A stretch of DNA of 64,000 bases. It comes from Pseudomonas sp. NC02 (lineage in GTDB: Bacteria; Pseudomonadota; Gammaproteobacteria; Pseudomonadales; Pseudomonadaceae). Of this stretch, positions 52,963 through 62,030 are shown one piece after another. The position numbers and the translations under genes were made by a program. Each line of letters starts with the position of its first letter. The first letter of the stretch is position 1. The notes under the pieces are model-generated. The model did not search any database, was not told the origin of the DNA, and was given only the letters and a program-made list of their open reading frames with translations. The stretch covers positions 2,914,001 to 2,978,000 of the forward strand of contig NZ_CP025624.1 of the NCBI RefSeq assembly GCF_002874965.1, in the 5' to 3' direction.

Positions 52963-53439
52963 ATGCTCGAGATACGACGCGCCACGCTGGAAGATGCACA
53001 GGCAGCCTTCGACATTCGCCTGTTGGCCATACGCAGCCAATGCATCGGCGCCTATACGTCCGAGCAGATGATGTTGTGGACGCAAGGCGCAGCCAAGGAC
53101 GGTTACGACACGCTGATGGACAAGCATTTTTACCTGGGCTGCGTGAACGCTGAACCTGTGGTCACCGGCATGCTGGATCTGGCGAACAACGAAATCGGTG
53201 CGCTGTTTGTGCTGCCCGGGTTTACCGGACGCGGGATTGGCAAGCAGATATTGGTGTATCTGGAGGCGTTGGCGCGGGAGTTGGGGATTGAGGAAGTGAT
53301 CCTGGACGCGACGTTGAATGCGGCGGATTTTTATCGACGGTGTGGGTATGTGGGGACCGAGCAGGCCATCTATCATTCGCCGTCGGGGTTGCAGCTGGCC
53401 TGTATTCCTATGCGCAAACACCTCCACAATGTTCGCTGA
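52963..53439 (+). CDS. GNAT family N-acetyltransferase
   Basis: 158 residues from the ATG at 52963 with GGAGGG 6 bases upstream. LEIRRATLEDAQAAFDIRLL then GALFVLPGFTGRGIGKQILV (acetyl-CoA loop) and DFYRRCGYVGTEQ. Paired with the gene before it. Substrates unknown. Confidence 0.87.
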   Translation: MLEIRRATLEDAQAAFDIRLLAIRSQCIGAYTSEQMMLWTQGAAKDGYDTLMDKHFYLGCVNAEPVVTGMLDLANNEIGALFVLPGFTGRGIGKQILVYLEALARELGIEEVILDATLNAADFYRRCGYVGTEQAIYHSPSGLQLACIPMRKHLHNVR

Positions 53440-53453
53440 CCCACCCAAAACCT

Positions 53454-53502
53454 TGTGGCGAGGGGGCTTGCTGTGGCGAGGGAGCAAGCTCCCTCGCCAC
53501 AG
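53454..53502. repeat. REP element of the GTGGCGAGGGAGC type, compact pair
   Basis: TTGTGGCGAGGGGGCTTGCT is followed at once by GTGGCGAGGGAGCAAGCTCC and CTCGCCAC: a partial copy abutting a complete palindrome. Confidence 0.8.
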
Positions 53503-53503
53503 G

Positions 53504-53992
53504 TCATGTGTCGTCTTGGGTATTGAACTCCGTACGCAAACACCTGATCACCTCGCTCACCGAAGCTCCTTGAACCACCGGCGGCGTAGGGCTCTCACCA
53601 AACTCCCGCCAGATAAAAAGCGTCAGCTCCGCACCGTCGGTAGCCTTCTGCTGCGTCCCGAAATCCTGCAACACCCGATAGCGCTCATCCTGCCAGAACA
53701 GCGCTTCAACCCATCCATACACCGGTATGAAATGAAAGTGCAGCGGGAAGCCCGGCATATGCCCGAACCGGCTGATGTAAAGCCACTTGGGCTTCAACTG
53801 AGCCTCCATGACCCGCTGGGTTTTGGCCAGCAACCCACCCAGCTCCGCGAGCGCCGCATCGGGCATCTCGGCCAGTGAGTCAACCGGCGCCTTGGCACCC
53901 AGCATCAGGTAGCCCGGCAGTGCGGATGACAGGTGATGATTGAGCAGCCAGTGCTCGGTCTCATGCACAACAAAGGATGGATCGATCTTCAT
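53504..53992 (-). CDS. HIT-like hydrolase
   Basis: 162 residues from the ATG at 53992. HLSSALPGYLMLGAKAPVDS recalls the HIT N-terminal strands, and PGFPLHFHFIPVYGW carries His-x-His where HIT proteins have the triad His-phi-His-phi-His; the third His is not evident. So either a HIT-like nucleotide hydrolase/transferase with reduced triad or an unrelated protein. Cytosolic. Confidence 0.6.
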   Translation of the reverse strand: MKIDPSFVVHETEHWLLNHHLSSALPGYLMLGAKAPVDSLAEMPDAALAELGGLLAKTQRVMEAQLKPKWLYISRFGHMPGFPLHFHFIPVYGWVEALFWQDERYRVLQDFGTQQKATDGAELTLFIWREFGESPTPPVVQGASVSEVIRCLRTEFNTQDDT

Positions 53993-54133
53993 CGACGGGC
54001 TTCCATGCGAAGAGGCTTGGCAGGATACCAAGAGTCATCGCCCTGTATCCCGCAAATGCAGCGGATCTGTCTCTATCGCGGCATTCACCTTATCGGTACG
54101 GTTCATCCATACCTATTCAATGCCGAGAAAACC

Positions 54134-54463
54134 ATGGACCTGACCGCAATCCCCTTTGGCACCACCGACTGGTCGACCCTCGAGCCGGTGATGCATCCCG
54201 GCGAAACCGGCAGTGCGTATTGGCGCACTTGCCAGTTCGGTTCAACCCGCGTGCGCATGGTCGAATACAGCGCCGGTTACCTGGCTGATCACTGGTGTTG
54301 GCGCGGGCATATCCTGCTGTGCCTGGAAGGTGAGCTGCACACCGAGCTGGAGGATGGCCGGCAGTTCACGCTGACTGCCGGGATGAGTTATCAGGTGGGC
54401 AATGACATGGAGGGGCATCGGTCATCGACTACCGTCGGGGCGAAGTTGTTCGTGGTGGATTGA
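54134..54463 (+). CDS. Small cupin protein
   Basis: 109 residues. The cupin-like HWCWRGHILLCLEGELHTEL and QFTLTAGMSYQVGNDMEGHR fit the DHCW-motif cupin group, although the motif reads DHWCW here. Metal-binding histidines are incomplete. Start at 54134 (MDLTAIPFGTTDWSTLE). Function unknown. Confidence 0.75.
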   Translation: MDLTAIPFGTTDWSTLEPVMHPGETGSAYWRTCQFGSTRVRMVEYSAGYLADHWCWRGHILLCLEGELHTELEDGRQFTLTAGMSYQVGNDMEGHRSSTTVGAKLFVVD

Positions 54464-54467
54464 GGCG

Positions 54468-55493
54468 TCAAGCCAGTCGCACAATCAACTTGCCGAAGTT
54501 GCGCCCCTCCAGCAGCCCGATAAACGCCTCAGGCGCTTGCTCTAGGCCCTCGACAATGTCTTCGCGCCACTTCAGCTTGCCCTGATCAATCCACTGCGCG
54601 GCTTCCTGCAAGAAGTCGTCCTGCTGCTCGTCAACAAACTCGGTCTGGATAAAGCCGCGCACTGTGAGGCTCTTGGCGAGGATGTCGTGCATAGTCGCCG
54701 GCAGTCGGTCGACCTGTTGCCCGGGCACCGAGCGGTCGTTGTAATGGGCGATCAGCCCACATACGGGTATCCGCGCAAAGTCATTGAGCAGCGGCCTCAC
54801 GGCATCCCAAACCGCCCCCGAGACATTTTCGAAGTAAACGTCAATTCCATTGGGGCAGGCTTCGGCCAACTGCTGGGCAAAATCCGCTGCGCGATGGTCG
54901 ATGACGGCATCAAACCCGAGTTCATTTTTCACGAATGCGCATTTCTCCGGCCCACCCGCGATACCCACCGCGCGTGCGCCCTTGATGCGGGCGATCTGGC
55001 CGACCACCGAGCCCACTGCGCCACTCGCCGCCGCCACTACCACGGTGTCACCGGGCTTGGGTTGGCCGATAGTGAGCAACCCCGAGTACGCGGTGAACCC
55101 CGGCATTCCAAGAACTCCCAGCGCTGTGCTGGGGTGGGCGATGCCCGGATCCAGAAGCCGCAGGTCGAGGCCGTCCGAGAGCGCAAATCGCTGCCAGCCG
55201 GCATAGGCAAGCACGATGTCGCCCTCTTGCCACAACGGGTTTCGTGAATGTTTGATCCGCGCGACCGTGCCGCCCACCATCACCTCGCCGATGCCCACTG
55301 GCTCGGCATAGGATTTGGCCGCACTCATGCGCCAGCGCATGTAGGGGTCGAGGGACAGATAGAGGTTTTCCAGCAACACTTCGCCTTCGGCAGGCTCGGG
55401 AATCGCGCTGTACTCCACGCGAAAATCGCTGGGTTGCGGGCGCCCGTCGGGGCGGGCGGCCAGTACGATGCGTTGGTTCTGGAGCTGGGTCAT
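54468..55493 (-). CDS. NADP-dependent oxidoreductase, MDR/CurA type
   Basis: 341 residues. NRIVLAARPDGRPQPSDFRV style N-terminus; nucleotide-binding GDTVVVAAASGAVGSVVGQI (near residue 148) and ENVSGAVWDAVRPLLNDFAR, the leukotriene B4 dehydrogenase/curcumin reductase type. It reduces enone double bonds with NADPH. No zinc. Faces the LysR gene at 55587, which may control it. Confidence 0.92.
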   Translation of the reverse strand: MTQLQNQRIVLAARPDGRPQPSDFRVEYSAIPEPAEGEVLLENLYLSLDPYMRWRMSAAKSYAEPVGIGEVMVGGTVARIKHSRNPLWQEGDIVLAYAGWQRFALSDGLDLRLLDPGIAHPSTALGVLGMPGFTAYSGLLTIGQPKPGDTVVVAAASGAVGSVVGQIARIKGARAVGIAGGPEKCAFVKNELGFDAVIDHRAADFAQQLAEACPNGIDVYFENVSGAVWDAVRPLLNDFARIPVCGLIAHYNDRSVPGQQVDRLPATMHDILAKSLTVRGFIQTEFVDEQQDDFLQEAAQWIDQGKLKWREDIVEGLEQAPEAFIGLLEGRNFGKLIVRLA

Positions 55494-55586
55494 GAGGCTC
55501 TTCCTGGTTGATAACGTTCCAGCAGGGTAGTCATGCTCAAGCTATCGAGGTAGGGTGATAGCTGTTGATTCAGAGTTAACCCAAAC

Positions 55587-56462
55587 ATGATATCTGACGC
55601 GTTTGAACCCTATCTGCTACGAACCTTTATCTCGGTATGCCAGCACGGCAGCCTGAGTGGCGCAGCCCAGCAGGCGGGCAGGGCGCAATCGGCCCTAAGC
55701 GCACAAATCCGCCGGCTTGAGGAGTTGCTAGGCCAGCGGCTGTTGCGCAGAACAGGTCGGGGCGTGGTGCCCACTACCGAAGGCGAACTGCTGCTCACCT
55801 ACGCGACGCGCATTCTGGCCTTGGGCGAGACGGTAGCAGCGCGCCTGAAAGAGCGCACGGTGATGGGCAATGTGCGCGTCGGGCTCTCGGAAGACGTGGC
55901 GGTATCGGCGTTGCCGGCAGCGCTCGGCCGGCTGCGGCGCGCCTGCCCGCATGTACACCTGGAGGTCGTTGTTGATCACGGCGACGCACTCGCCGAACGT
56001 TGGAATGACGGCGAGCTGGACGTGGCCATTGGCGTCAGCTCATCGTTCAACGCCGACCCTGTGCACGCCTGGAACGTCGAGCTGTACTGGGTGTGCGCGA
56101 TTGATGAAGAAATCGATGCGGCGCTGCCGCTGGATGTCATCGTGTATGCCGAACCCTGTGCCTGGCGGCGCTTGATGTTTGATGCCTTGCTGAACGCCGG
56201 GCGGGATTTTCGGGTCACGGTGACCAGCCCGAACATTGGCGTAATCACCGCAGCGGTGGAGGGCGGATTGGGTGTGGCCTTGCTGCCGGCGGAGAATATT
56301 CGGCAGGAGACCATGCGCATCATTTCCTTGGCCGAAAGCGATGGGCCTATTTTGAGTGTCAACTACGGCCTGTACGCCGCTCCACGGCAAAGCGACAGCA
56401 TCCGCGCGGCAGTGGAACTGCTCACCGAGAGTTTTCACGCGATGACTCAACCCTTGCGATAA
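55587..56462 (+). CDS. LysR family regulator
   Basis: 291 residues. Helix-turn-helix (about 5-62): LLRTFISVCQHGSLSGAAQQ then AQSALSAQIRRLEELLGQRL. Divergent from the oxidoreductase gene by 93 bases. Its 3' end overlaps the convergent LysR gene by 16 bases. Confidence 0.92.
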   Translation: MISDAFEPYLLRTFISVCQHGSLSGAAQQAGRAQSALSAQIRRLEELLGQRLLRRTGRGVVPTTEGELLLTYATRILALGETVAARLKERTVMGNVRVGLSEDVAVSALPAALGRLRRACPHVHLEVVVDHGDALAERWNDGELDVAIGVSSSFNADPVHAWNVELYWVCAIDEEIDAALPLDVIVYAEPCAWRRLMFDALLNAGRDFRVTVTSPNIGVITAAVEGGLGVALLPAENIRQETMRIISLAESDGPILSVNYGLYAAPRQSDSIRAAVELLTESFHAMTQPLR

Positions 56463-57361
56463 ACCCCCGCCAACTCCCGCGCCAGCCCAATGAAATTCTG
56501 CAACGGCGCCGACGGATTGAACGCGCGCCGCACCAGGGTGATCGGTGCCAGCAACCTGGGTCGCGCATCGCTGATCCGGCAGTACACCACGCTTTCGCGA
56601 TGCACGTCGCGCATCGACGCCGGCACCACCGAGATGCCTTCGCCGGCGGCCACCAGGCTGACGTTGGTCAGCATGCGCTCCACTTCAAAGGCAATCTTCG
56701 GCTCGAAGCCGGCGTTCTGGCAGGCCTTGATCAGGTTGGCGTACATCCCCGGCGCGCCGGGGCGGCGGACCAGGATGAAGCGTTCGTCCTTGAGGTCGGC
56801 CATGGTGATTTTTGGCTCGGCGCCCTTGAGCAGCGCATGCCCGACGGGCAGGGTCAGCAGCATTTCTTCGTTGAGCAATCGGTGGAACGTGAGGCTCTGG
56901 TGGTCGCCCACCGGTGCGCGGAGGATGCCGATGTCGATGCGTTTTTCGATGGTGTCTTCGGTGACTTCCCGGGCGCTGCCTTCGTTGATCGAGAGCTCCA
57001 CGCCCGGGTATTGCTCGCGGTAGGCACGGATGATTCGCGGGATCAGCGGGTGGGCGGCGGCGGAACTGGTGAAGGCAATGACCAACGTGCCTTCGATACC
57101 CTGGGCAGCGCGAGCCGCCTTGAGTGAACCTTGCTCGACGCGGGCGAGGATCACTCGCGCTTCATCGAGAAACACCAGCCCGCCGGCAGTCAGGTCGACG
57201 CCCTTGGGGTGTCGCTTGAACAGGTCGAATCCCAGCTCTTGTTCGAGGGCACGTATCTGTTGGCTGAGGGGCGGCTGCTGCATGTTCAGGCGAGCGGCAG
57301 CGCGGGTGAAATGTCGCTCTTCGGCCACCATGATGAAATAACGTAAATGGCGAAGTTCCAT
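56447..57361 (-). CDS. LysR family regulator
   Basis: 304 residues, BenM/CatM-like: MELRHLRYFIMVAEERHFTR then LNMQQPPLSQQIRALEQELG; effector domain with VIAFTSSAAAHPLIPRIIRA. Divergent from the symporter gene at 57480 with a 118-base gap, so it is its probable regulator. Confidence 0.93.
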   Translation of the reverse strand: MELRHLRYFIMVAEERHFTRAAARLNMQQPPLSQQIRALEQELGFDLFKRHPKGVDLTAGGLVFLDEARVILARVEQGSLKAARAAQGIEGTLVIAFTSSAAAHPLIPRIIRAYREQYPGVELSINEGSAREVTEDTIEKRIDIGILRAPVGDHQSLTFHRLLNEEMLLTLPVGHALLKGAEPKITMADLKDERFILVRRPGAPGMYANLIKACQNAGFEPKIAFEVERMLTNVSLVAAGEGISVVPASMRDVHRESVVYCRISDARPRLLAPITLVRRAFNPSAPLQNFIGLARELAGVYRKG

Positions 57362-57479
57362 GGTGGTATATCCCGTGACAAGACTTTATTATTTGTGGCC
57401 TGAATGCGCCTTGGCGACCAATATGCCGAAAGTGGCCTGATCCGACAATAACAATAAATAAAAAGACCATGGAGCATTG

Positions 57480-58712
57480 ATGCCAACCCGACTTGCCAAT
57501 AATGCTACCTTGCCTATTTTGATTGCCATTGCACTCGGCATGGTAGTAGGGCTGTTTTATCCGGGCGTGGCAATCGAGATGAAGCTGCTCAGTGACGCCT
57601 TTATAAAAGTGGTCGGGTTACTGATGCCATTTCTGTTGTTTGTGCTGGTGTCGACCGGTGTCGCAGGTATCAAGCGCGAGCCCCACCATCGGCATGTAGT
57701 GGGGCGGATCGTGGTGTATTTCCAGCTGATGTCCCTTGCTGCATTGGTGTTGGGAATGTCGACGGGGTGGTTGTTCAGCCTGGATCATACGGCAGTGGCT
57801 AACCTGGATTTTGATCATCTGACACCGCCTGCCGCGCCCGAAACGCTGTTGCACGAGCTGTCGATGACCTCGATTTCGTCCAGTCTTTACAAGGTTTTCA
57901 CCCAAAGCCTGGTGCTTCAGGTGATGCTGGTGGCGGTGCTGTGCGGCCTGCTGCTGGGGCGAGGCGGCCAGGTCGCAAACCGCTGCCTCGGTTGGCTGGA
58001 AGCGGCGGTCGCCGGGTTGTTCTGGTTGCTGCGGTTTATCCTGAAGTTCGCACCGCTGGCGGCGTTTGGGGCGATGGCATTTGTGGTGGGAAAGTACGGT
58101 TTAAGTTCGGTGCTGCCGCTCTTGAAGTTCATTGTTGTTATTTACCTGGTTTGCGCGGTGTTCGTCATTCTAGTGTTCGCCACGATTACCCGCCTGCTCG
58201 GCGTAAAATTGACCCGGCTAATTATTTACTTGAAAGAAGAGTTGTTGTTGGTGACGTTCACCGGCTCTTCAGTGGCCGCACTTCCAGGTTGCGTCAGCAA
58301 ACTTGAGGCGCTGGGCTGTGATCGCCAATTAGTGCGCCTGGTGTTGACCACCGGGTATACGTTCAACTTGGCCGGTACCAATATTTACCTGACCACCGCC
58401 ATCATGTTTCTGGCGCATCTGGCCGGGGTGGAGATTGCCGTGCCCGAGTTGCTGGCGGTGCTGGTGATCTGCCTGTTTACCTCGCTGGGGTCTACCAGTG
58501 TGGCGGGCTCGGCGCTGTTTACCCTGATTGCTACCTTGAACATCCTGCAACTGGTGCCACTGGAAGGGGTGGGTTTGTTGTTGGGAGTGGAGCGGCTTAT
58601 GAAGTGTCGGTCGTTGACCAATGTGCTGGGCAATTGCGTGGCGTGCCTGGCGATATGCGGGTGGCAGAAGTCGATTGACCATGAGGTGTTGAAGCGGGAA
58701 CTGAGTCACTGA
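57480..58712 (+). CDS. Dicarboxylate/amino acid:cation symporter (DctA/GltP family), atypical
   Basis: 410 residues, about eight spans plus two hairpins. The first hairpin has TFTGSSVAALPGCVSKLE, like SSS-x-ATLP in the family; the second reads SLGSTSVAGSALFTL instead of the usual GVPG loop. The transmembrane-7 motif is FNLAGTNIYL (residues 295-304), where DctA has NLDGT and GltPh NMDGT, so the Asp is Ala298. CRSLTNVLGN keeps the Arg and Thr-Asn of the substrate site. Ion coupling may be changed. GGAG precedes the ATG at 57480. Divergent LysR 56447 is its likely regulator. Confidence 0.85.
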   Translation: MPTRLANNATLPILIAIALGMVVGLFYPGVAIEMKLLSDAFIKVVGLLMPFLLFVLVSTGVAGIKREPHHRHVVGRIVVYFQLMSLAALVLGMSTGWLFSLDHTAVANLDFDHLTPPAAPETLLHELSMTSISSSLYKVFTQSLVLQVMLVAVLCGLLLGRGGQVANRCLGWLEAAVAGLFWLLRFILKFAPLAAFGAMAFVVGKYGLSSVLPLLKFIVVIYLVCAVFVILVFATITRLLGVKLTRLIIYLKEELLLVTFTGSSVAALPGCVSKLEALGCDRQLVRLVLTTGYTFNLAGTNIYLTTAIMFLAHLAGVEIAVPELLAVLVICLFTSLGSTSVAGSALFTLIATLNILQLVPLEGVGLLLGVERLMKCRSLTNVLGNCVACLAICGWQKSIDHEVLKRELSH

Positions 58713-58744
58713 GCCGAGTACACTTTCCAAGCCCAAACTCGGTC

Positions 58745-58839
58745 AAATGTGGGAGCGGGCTTGCTCGCGAATGCGGTGGGTCAGCCAATAAATCTGCTAA
58801 CTGATACACCGCCTTCGCGAGCAAGCCCGCTCCCACATT
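58745..58839. repeat. REPIN of the GTGGGAGCGGGCTTGCTCGCGAA type
   Basis: Inverted pair ATGTGGGAGCGGGCTTGCTC / GAGCAAGCCCGCTCCCACAT in the gap between the symporter and the lyase gene, which face each other. Confidence 0.9.
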
Positions 58840-58850
58840 CAGATCGCATT

Positions 58851-60461
58851 TCAGCCCTTGGCGTTGAGCAACTTGTCGAAGGCCTTGTCCAGGTTGCCTT
58901 CAGCACCTTTCAGCTTCTCACGACGCTCCTTCAACCAACTCTGGTCCGCGTCGAGATTCTTGCGCGCTTCCACCAGCATCCGCTTGACCTCTTCCGGCTG
59001 CGGCCCACCCGTACCCTTGCGAGTCTTGACCATCGTGGTCGGCGACAGCGCAGCACGGAAACCGGCCTCATCCAGCGGCAACGTATTCGGCGTCCATTTG
59101 TATTTGTCCGCGGCCTGGGTGTACAGCTTCTGCGCGTCCGCATACGCGAAGGTTTTCGGCGTGGTGCCATTGCTGCGCGCCTCGGTGACGATCAACGAGG
59201 CGAAGCTGTGGCCAATGCGGAACGGCACCTTGAACTGACGCTCCAGGGTGTCGGCCAACTCCATGGACGTGGTCCATTCCGACTCCAGCTCATCCAGCGC
59301 TCGCTGCGGGTTGATCTGCAGCGCATCGAGCACGGCATCCATGCTTTTGAACATGTCATCGGTGGACTGGAACAGCCCCAATGAATCGAACGCAAACTTG
59401 TAGTCGGTCATGCCGGTGGTGACGTTATGCGCGCGCAAGGTCACGGTTTGCGCCAGGCCCACCACGTCGGAGGCCGATTCCCGGGTGCGCATCAACAACC
59501 CCGGGTTGCGTTTTTGCGGCATCGCACTGCTGGTGTAGGTGGACTCTTCGTCCAGCAGCAACCAGGGGCGGATCTGATGGTACTGGGTATGGATATCGCC
59601 AATCATCGCGCCGATGCGGATCGCCGAAGACGCCGCGAGGTTGGCCGCCTCGATCGGGATGTCGTAGGTCGACACCTGGCTCGAATCCAGGGAGTTTTCC
59701 CGCACGCCGTCAAACCCCAGCAACTCGGCCAGGCGTTCGCGGTTCAGCGGGTAAGCGGAGTTCGCCAGTACCGCGGTGCCCATCGGGCTCAGGTTGAGGC
59801 GAGTGTAGAGTTCACGGATGCGTTGGCCGTCGCGATCAAATGCGGCTTCGAACGCCAGCAGGTAGTGCGCATAGCTGATGGGCATGGCCTGCACGCCGTT
59901 GGTGTAGGCGGGCACCAGGGTGTCGATGTTCTTGTCGGCGATGTTCAGGATACGTTGGCGGGTGGCGTTCAGTGCCTCGCTGTAGGCCAGCACCTGGGAG
60001 CGCAGTTTGGCCAGGCGGTAGGTGGCGAGCATGTCCTGGCGGCTGCGGCCGGAGTGGATCAGCGACGCTTCCGGACCGATCTTGTCGGTCATGATTTTTT
60101 CCAGTTGCAACACGTCTTCCGGGCGCTTGCCATCGGGCTGGTCGGCCTGGTCGATGGCAAAGCGCACGCCGCCGGCGATCTTGTGGCCCATGTCCGGCTT
60201 GACGATGCCTTCTTCGGTGAGCATCACGATCGAGGCTTTGTTGATGCGGTTCAACCAGGCGAACTGGGTTTGGGTCGGGTCGCCCTTGGCCTTGTGGGCG
60301 CTTTGCGAGGAGCCCGGCGTGGCGCCGACTTTGGCCGCCTGGGCGGCGCATTCTTCGGTGGTTTTGCAGGGCAACGCGCCGGTGTCGGCGGCGTAGGCGC
60401 CGTAACTGCTGAACAGGGCAAAGGCGACGGCCAGGTGGATCAGGCTTTTTCTGCTATTCAT
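58851..60461 (-). CDS. Exported argininosuccinate lyase-family protein
   Basis: 536 residues. Signal peptide MNSRKSLIHLAVAFALFSSY ends after AYA (residue 24), so the protein is likely periplasmic, which is unusual for this superfamily. Lyase segments are IHSGRSRQDM (near 136), VPAYTNGVQAMPISYAHYLL (near 184) and the fumarase-superfamily signature TSSAMPQKRNPGLL (near 310). In the second, the catalytic His of argininosuccinate lyase (GYTHLQRAQ) is Asn188. CKTTEEC (Cys32, Cys38) could form a disulfide. It may split an N-substituted aspartate to fumarate and an amine, or have lost activity. OprD porin gene 20 bases upstream. Confidence 0.85.
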   Translation of the reverse strand: MNSRKSLIHLAVAFALFSSYGAYAADTGALPCKTTEECAAQAAKVGATPGSSQSAHKAKGDPTQTQFAWLNRINKASIVMLTEEGIVKPDMGHKIAGGVRFAIDQADQPDGKRPEDVLQLEKIMTDKIGPEASLIHSGRSRQDMLATYRLAKLRSQVLAYSEALNATRQRILNIADKNIDTLVPAYTNGVQAMPISYAHYLLAFEAAFDRDGQRIRELYTRLNLSPMGTAVLANSAYPLNRERLAELLGFDGVRENSLDSSQVSTYDIPIEAANLAASSAIRIGAMIGDIHTQYHQIRPWLLLDEESTYTSSAMPQKRNPGLLMRTRESASDVVGLAQTVTLRAHNVTTGMTDYKFAFDSLGLFQSTDDMFKSMDAVLDALQINPQRALDELESEWTTSMELADTLERQFKVPFRIGHSFASLIVTEARSNGTTPKTFAYADAQKLYTQAADKYKWTPNTLPLDEAGFRAALSPTTMVKTRKGTGGPQPEEVKRMLVEARKNLDADQSWLKERREKLKGAEGNLDKAFDKLLNAKG

Positions 60462-60481
60462 GTGCAACGCTCCGGGAAAAA

Positions 60482-61729
60482 TCACAGCAAGGGCAGGGTG
60501 TAGCTGACGATAAAGCGGTTCTGGTCGATATCGCTGCCGCTGCCATTGCTGCGATACGTGCCATTGCGCCATTTCACTTCAAGGTTCTTCAGGGCACCGC
60601 TCTGGAACACGTAGCCGATATCGGTGTTGCGCTCCCACTCGGTACCTTCCAGGGTTCGGGTACGCACGAAGTTGTCACCCTTGAGGTAGCGGGTCATGAA
60701 GGTCAGGCCGGGGATGCCGAGGGCGGCGAAGTCATAGTCGTAGCGGGCCTGCCAGGACTTTTCCTCGGGGTTTGCGAAGTCTGGCGAGATCATCACGTAG
60801 TTGACGAGGTAGGAGTCGGTACCGTCCAGGTGGGGGAAGCCGGTGGTGCCTTTCATGCGCTGGTAGGCGGCGCCGAACGAGTGGCCGTGGAGGCTGTAGG
60901 TGAACTTGGCACCGAAGGCCTGGTTGTCGATGTTGCTGTTGCCTTCCTTGCTGGAGTCGGCGTAACGCAGGTCGGTCTTGAACGACTGCGCGTCACCCAG
61001 TGGCAGGGTATGGACCAGGTTGAAGATGTGTTGCTTGTAGTTGTTCTCGAGGTTGGCGTAGTGGTAGCCGGTGACCAGGGTTTTGGTCCAGCTGTAGCTG
61101 GCACTGGCGAAGTCGAATTTATCGCTGGGCACGGCACCCTTGATGCCTTTGCCGTCGACTTCGATGTCTGCATGACCGCTGTCGTTACGCAGGGTGTTGC
61201 TGGTCAGGCGCCCGGCATCGAAGGTCAGGCCGGCGATGTCCTGGCTGGTCAATTGAGTGCCGCGAAAGGTCTGGGGCAGCAGCCGGCCATCGTTGGGCAG
61301 TACGGTCGGCAGCTTGGGGATCAGCGTGCCGAATTTGAGCACGCTTTTGGAGATCCGTGCCTTGGCGGTGGCGCCCATTCGACTGTAGCTGTCCGGTGCG
61401 CCATCCTCGCCCACGGGAAGCAGGCCGGTGTTTTGGCGGTCGGGGCTTGAGTCCAGTTTCAAACCCTGCAGGCCGATGGCATCGAGGCCAAAGCCCACCA
61501 GGCCTTCGGTGTAACCCGACTGGTAATTGAGGATCAGCCCTTGGGCCCACTCATCGCGTTTGGACTGGTTCGCGTTGGGCTGGCGGTAATCGCTGTTGAA
61601 GTAGAAGTTGCGAAATTCGAGGTCGGCCTTGCTGTCTTTGAAAAAGTCAGCTTCGGCAAAGGTTGGGAAGGCGAGGGTCAAACCGAGGGTGGCCGAAGTC
61701 AAGCCCAGGGTAATGGGGGATTTGTTCAT
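60482..61729 (-). CDS. OprD family outer membrane porin
   Basis: 415 residues. Signal peptide ends after TFA in SATLGLTLAFPTFAEADFFK; the mature start ADFFKDSKADLEFRNFYFNS is the OprD pattern. An 18-strand barrel is implied by alternating strands, ending in an aromatic-rich strand (NRFIVSYTLPLL). OprD channels admit amino acids, aromatic or carboxylic acids. It lies 20 bases before the lyase gene in the same direction, so it may admit that enzyme's substrate. Confidence 0.92.
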   Translation of the reverse strand: MNKSPITLGLTSATLGLTLAFPTFAEADFFKDSKADLEFRNFYFNSDYRQPNANQSKRDEWAQGLILNYQSGYTEGLVGFGLDAIGLQGLKLDSSPDRQNTGLLPVGEDGAPDSYSRMGATAKARISKSVLKFGTLIPKLPTVLPNDGRLLPQTFRGTQLTSQDIAGLTFDAGRLTSNTLRNDSGHADIEVDGKGIKGAVPSDKFDFASASYSWTKTLVTGYHYANLENNYKQHIFNLVHTLPLGDAQSFKTDLRYADSSKEGNSNIDNQAFGAKFTYSLHGHSFGAAYQRMKGTTGFPHLDGTDSYLVNYVMISPDFANPEEKSWQARYDYDFAALGIPGLTFMTRYLKGDNFVRTRTLEGTEWERNTDIGYVFQSGALKNLEVKWRNGTYRSNGSGSDIDQNRFIVSYTLPLL

Positions 61730-61908
61730 TGTTATTCCCGTTGTCTGCTGCTTATTTTTAGAATTATCTGGCCGGACGGCGACAGGGAGACGCGTCCGGC
61801 TTGCGCAGGCTAACGAGTTGTCTTGCAGATTGAAAATATATAGAAAGTGTTGATGCGAGACGAAAAAAGTATGAAGCGGATGCCCGATTTTTCAGACACT
61901 GAAGGGCC

Positions 61909-62020
61909 AATGTGGGAGCGGGCTTGCTCGCGAAAGCGGTGGATCAGTCAATACATCCGGTGACTGTCACACCGCATTCGCGAGCAAGCCCGCTCCCACA
62001 CAAGCCCGCTCCCACATTTT
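61909..62020. repeat. REPIN with an extra half arm
   Basis: The inverted pair TGTGGGAGCGGGCTTGCTCG / CGAGCAAGCCCGCTCCCACA ends at 62000; a second copy of the last 18 bases, CAAGCCCGCTCCCACATT, follows directly. This looks like a small tandem duplication of the arm. It fills much of the 300-base gap 61730-62030, which holds no gene. Confidence 0.9.
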
Positions 62021-62030
62021 GATCTGCGCT

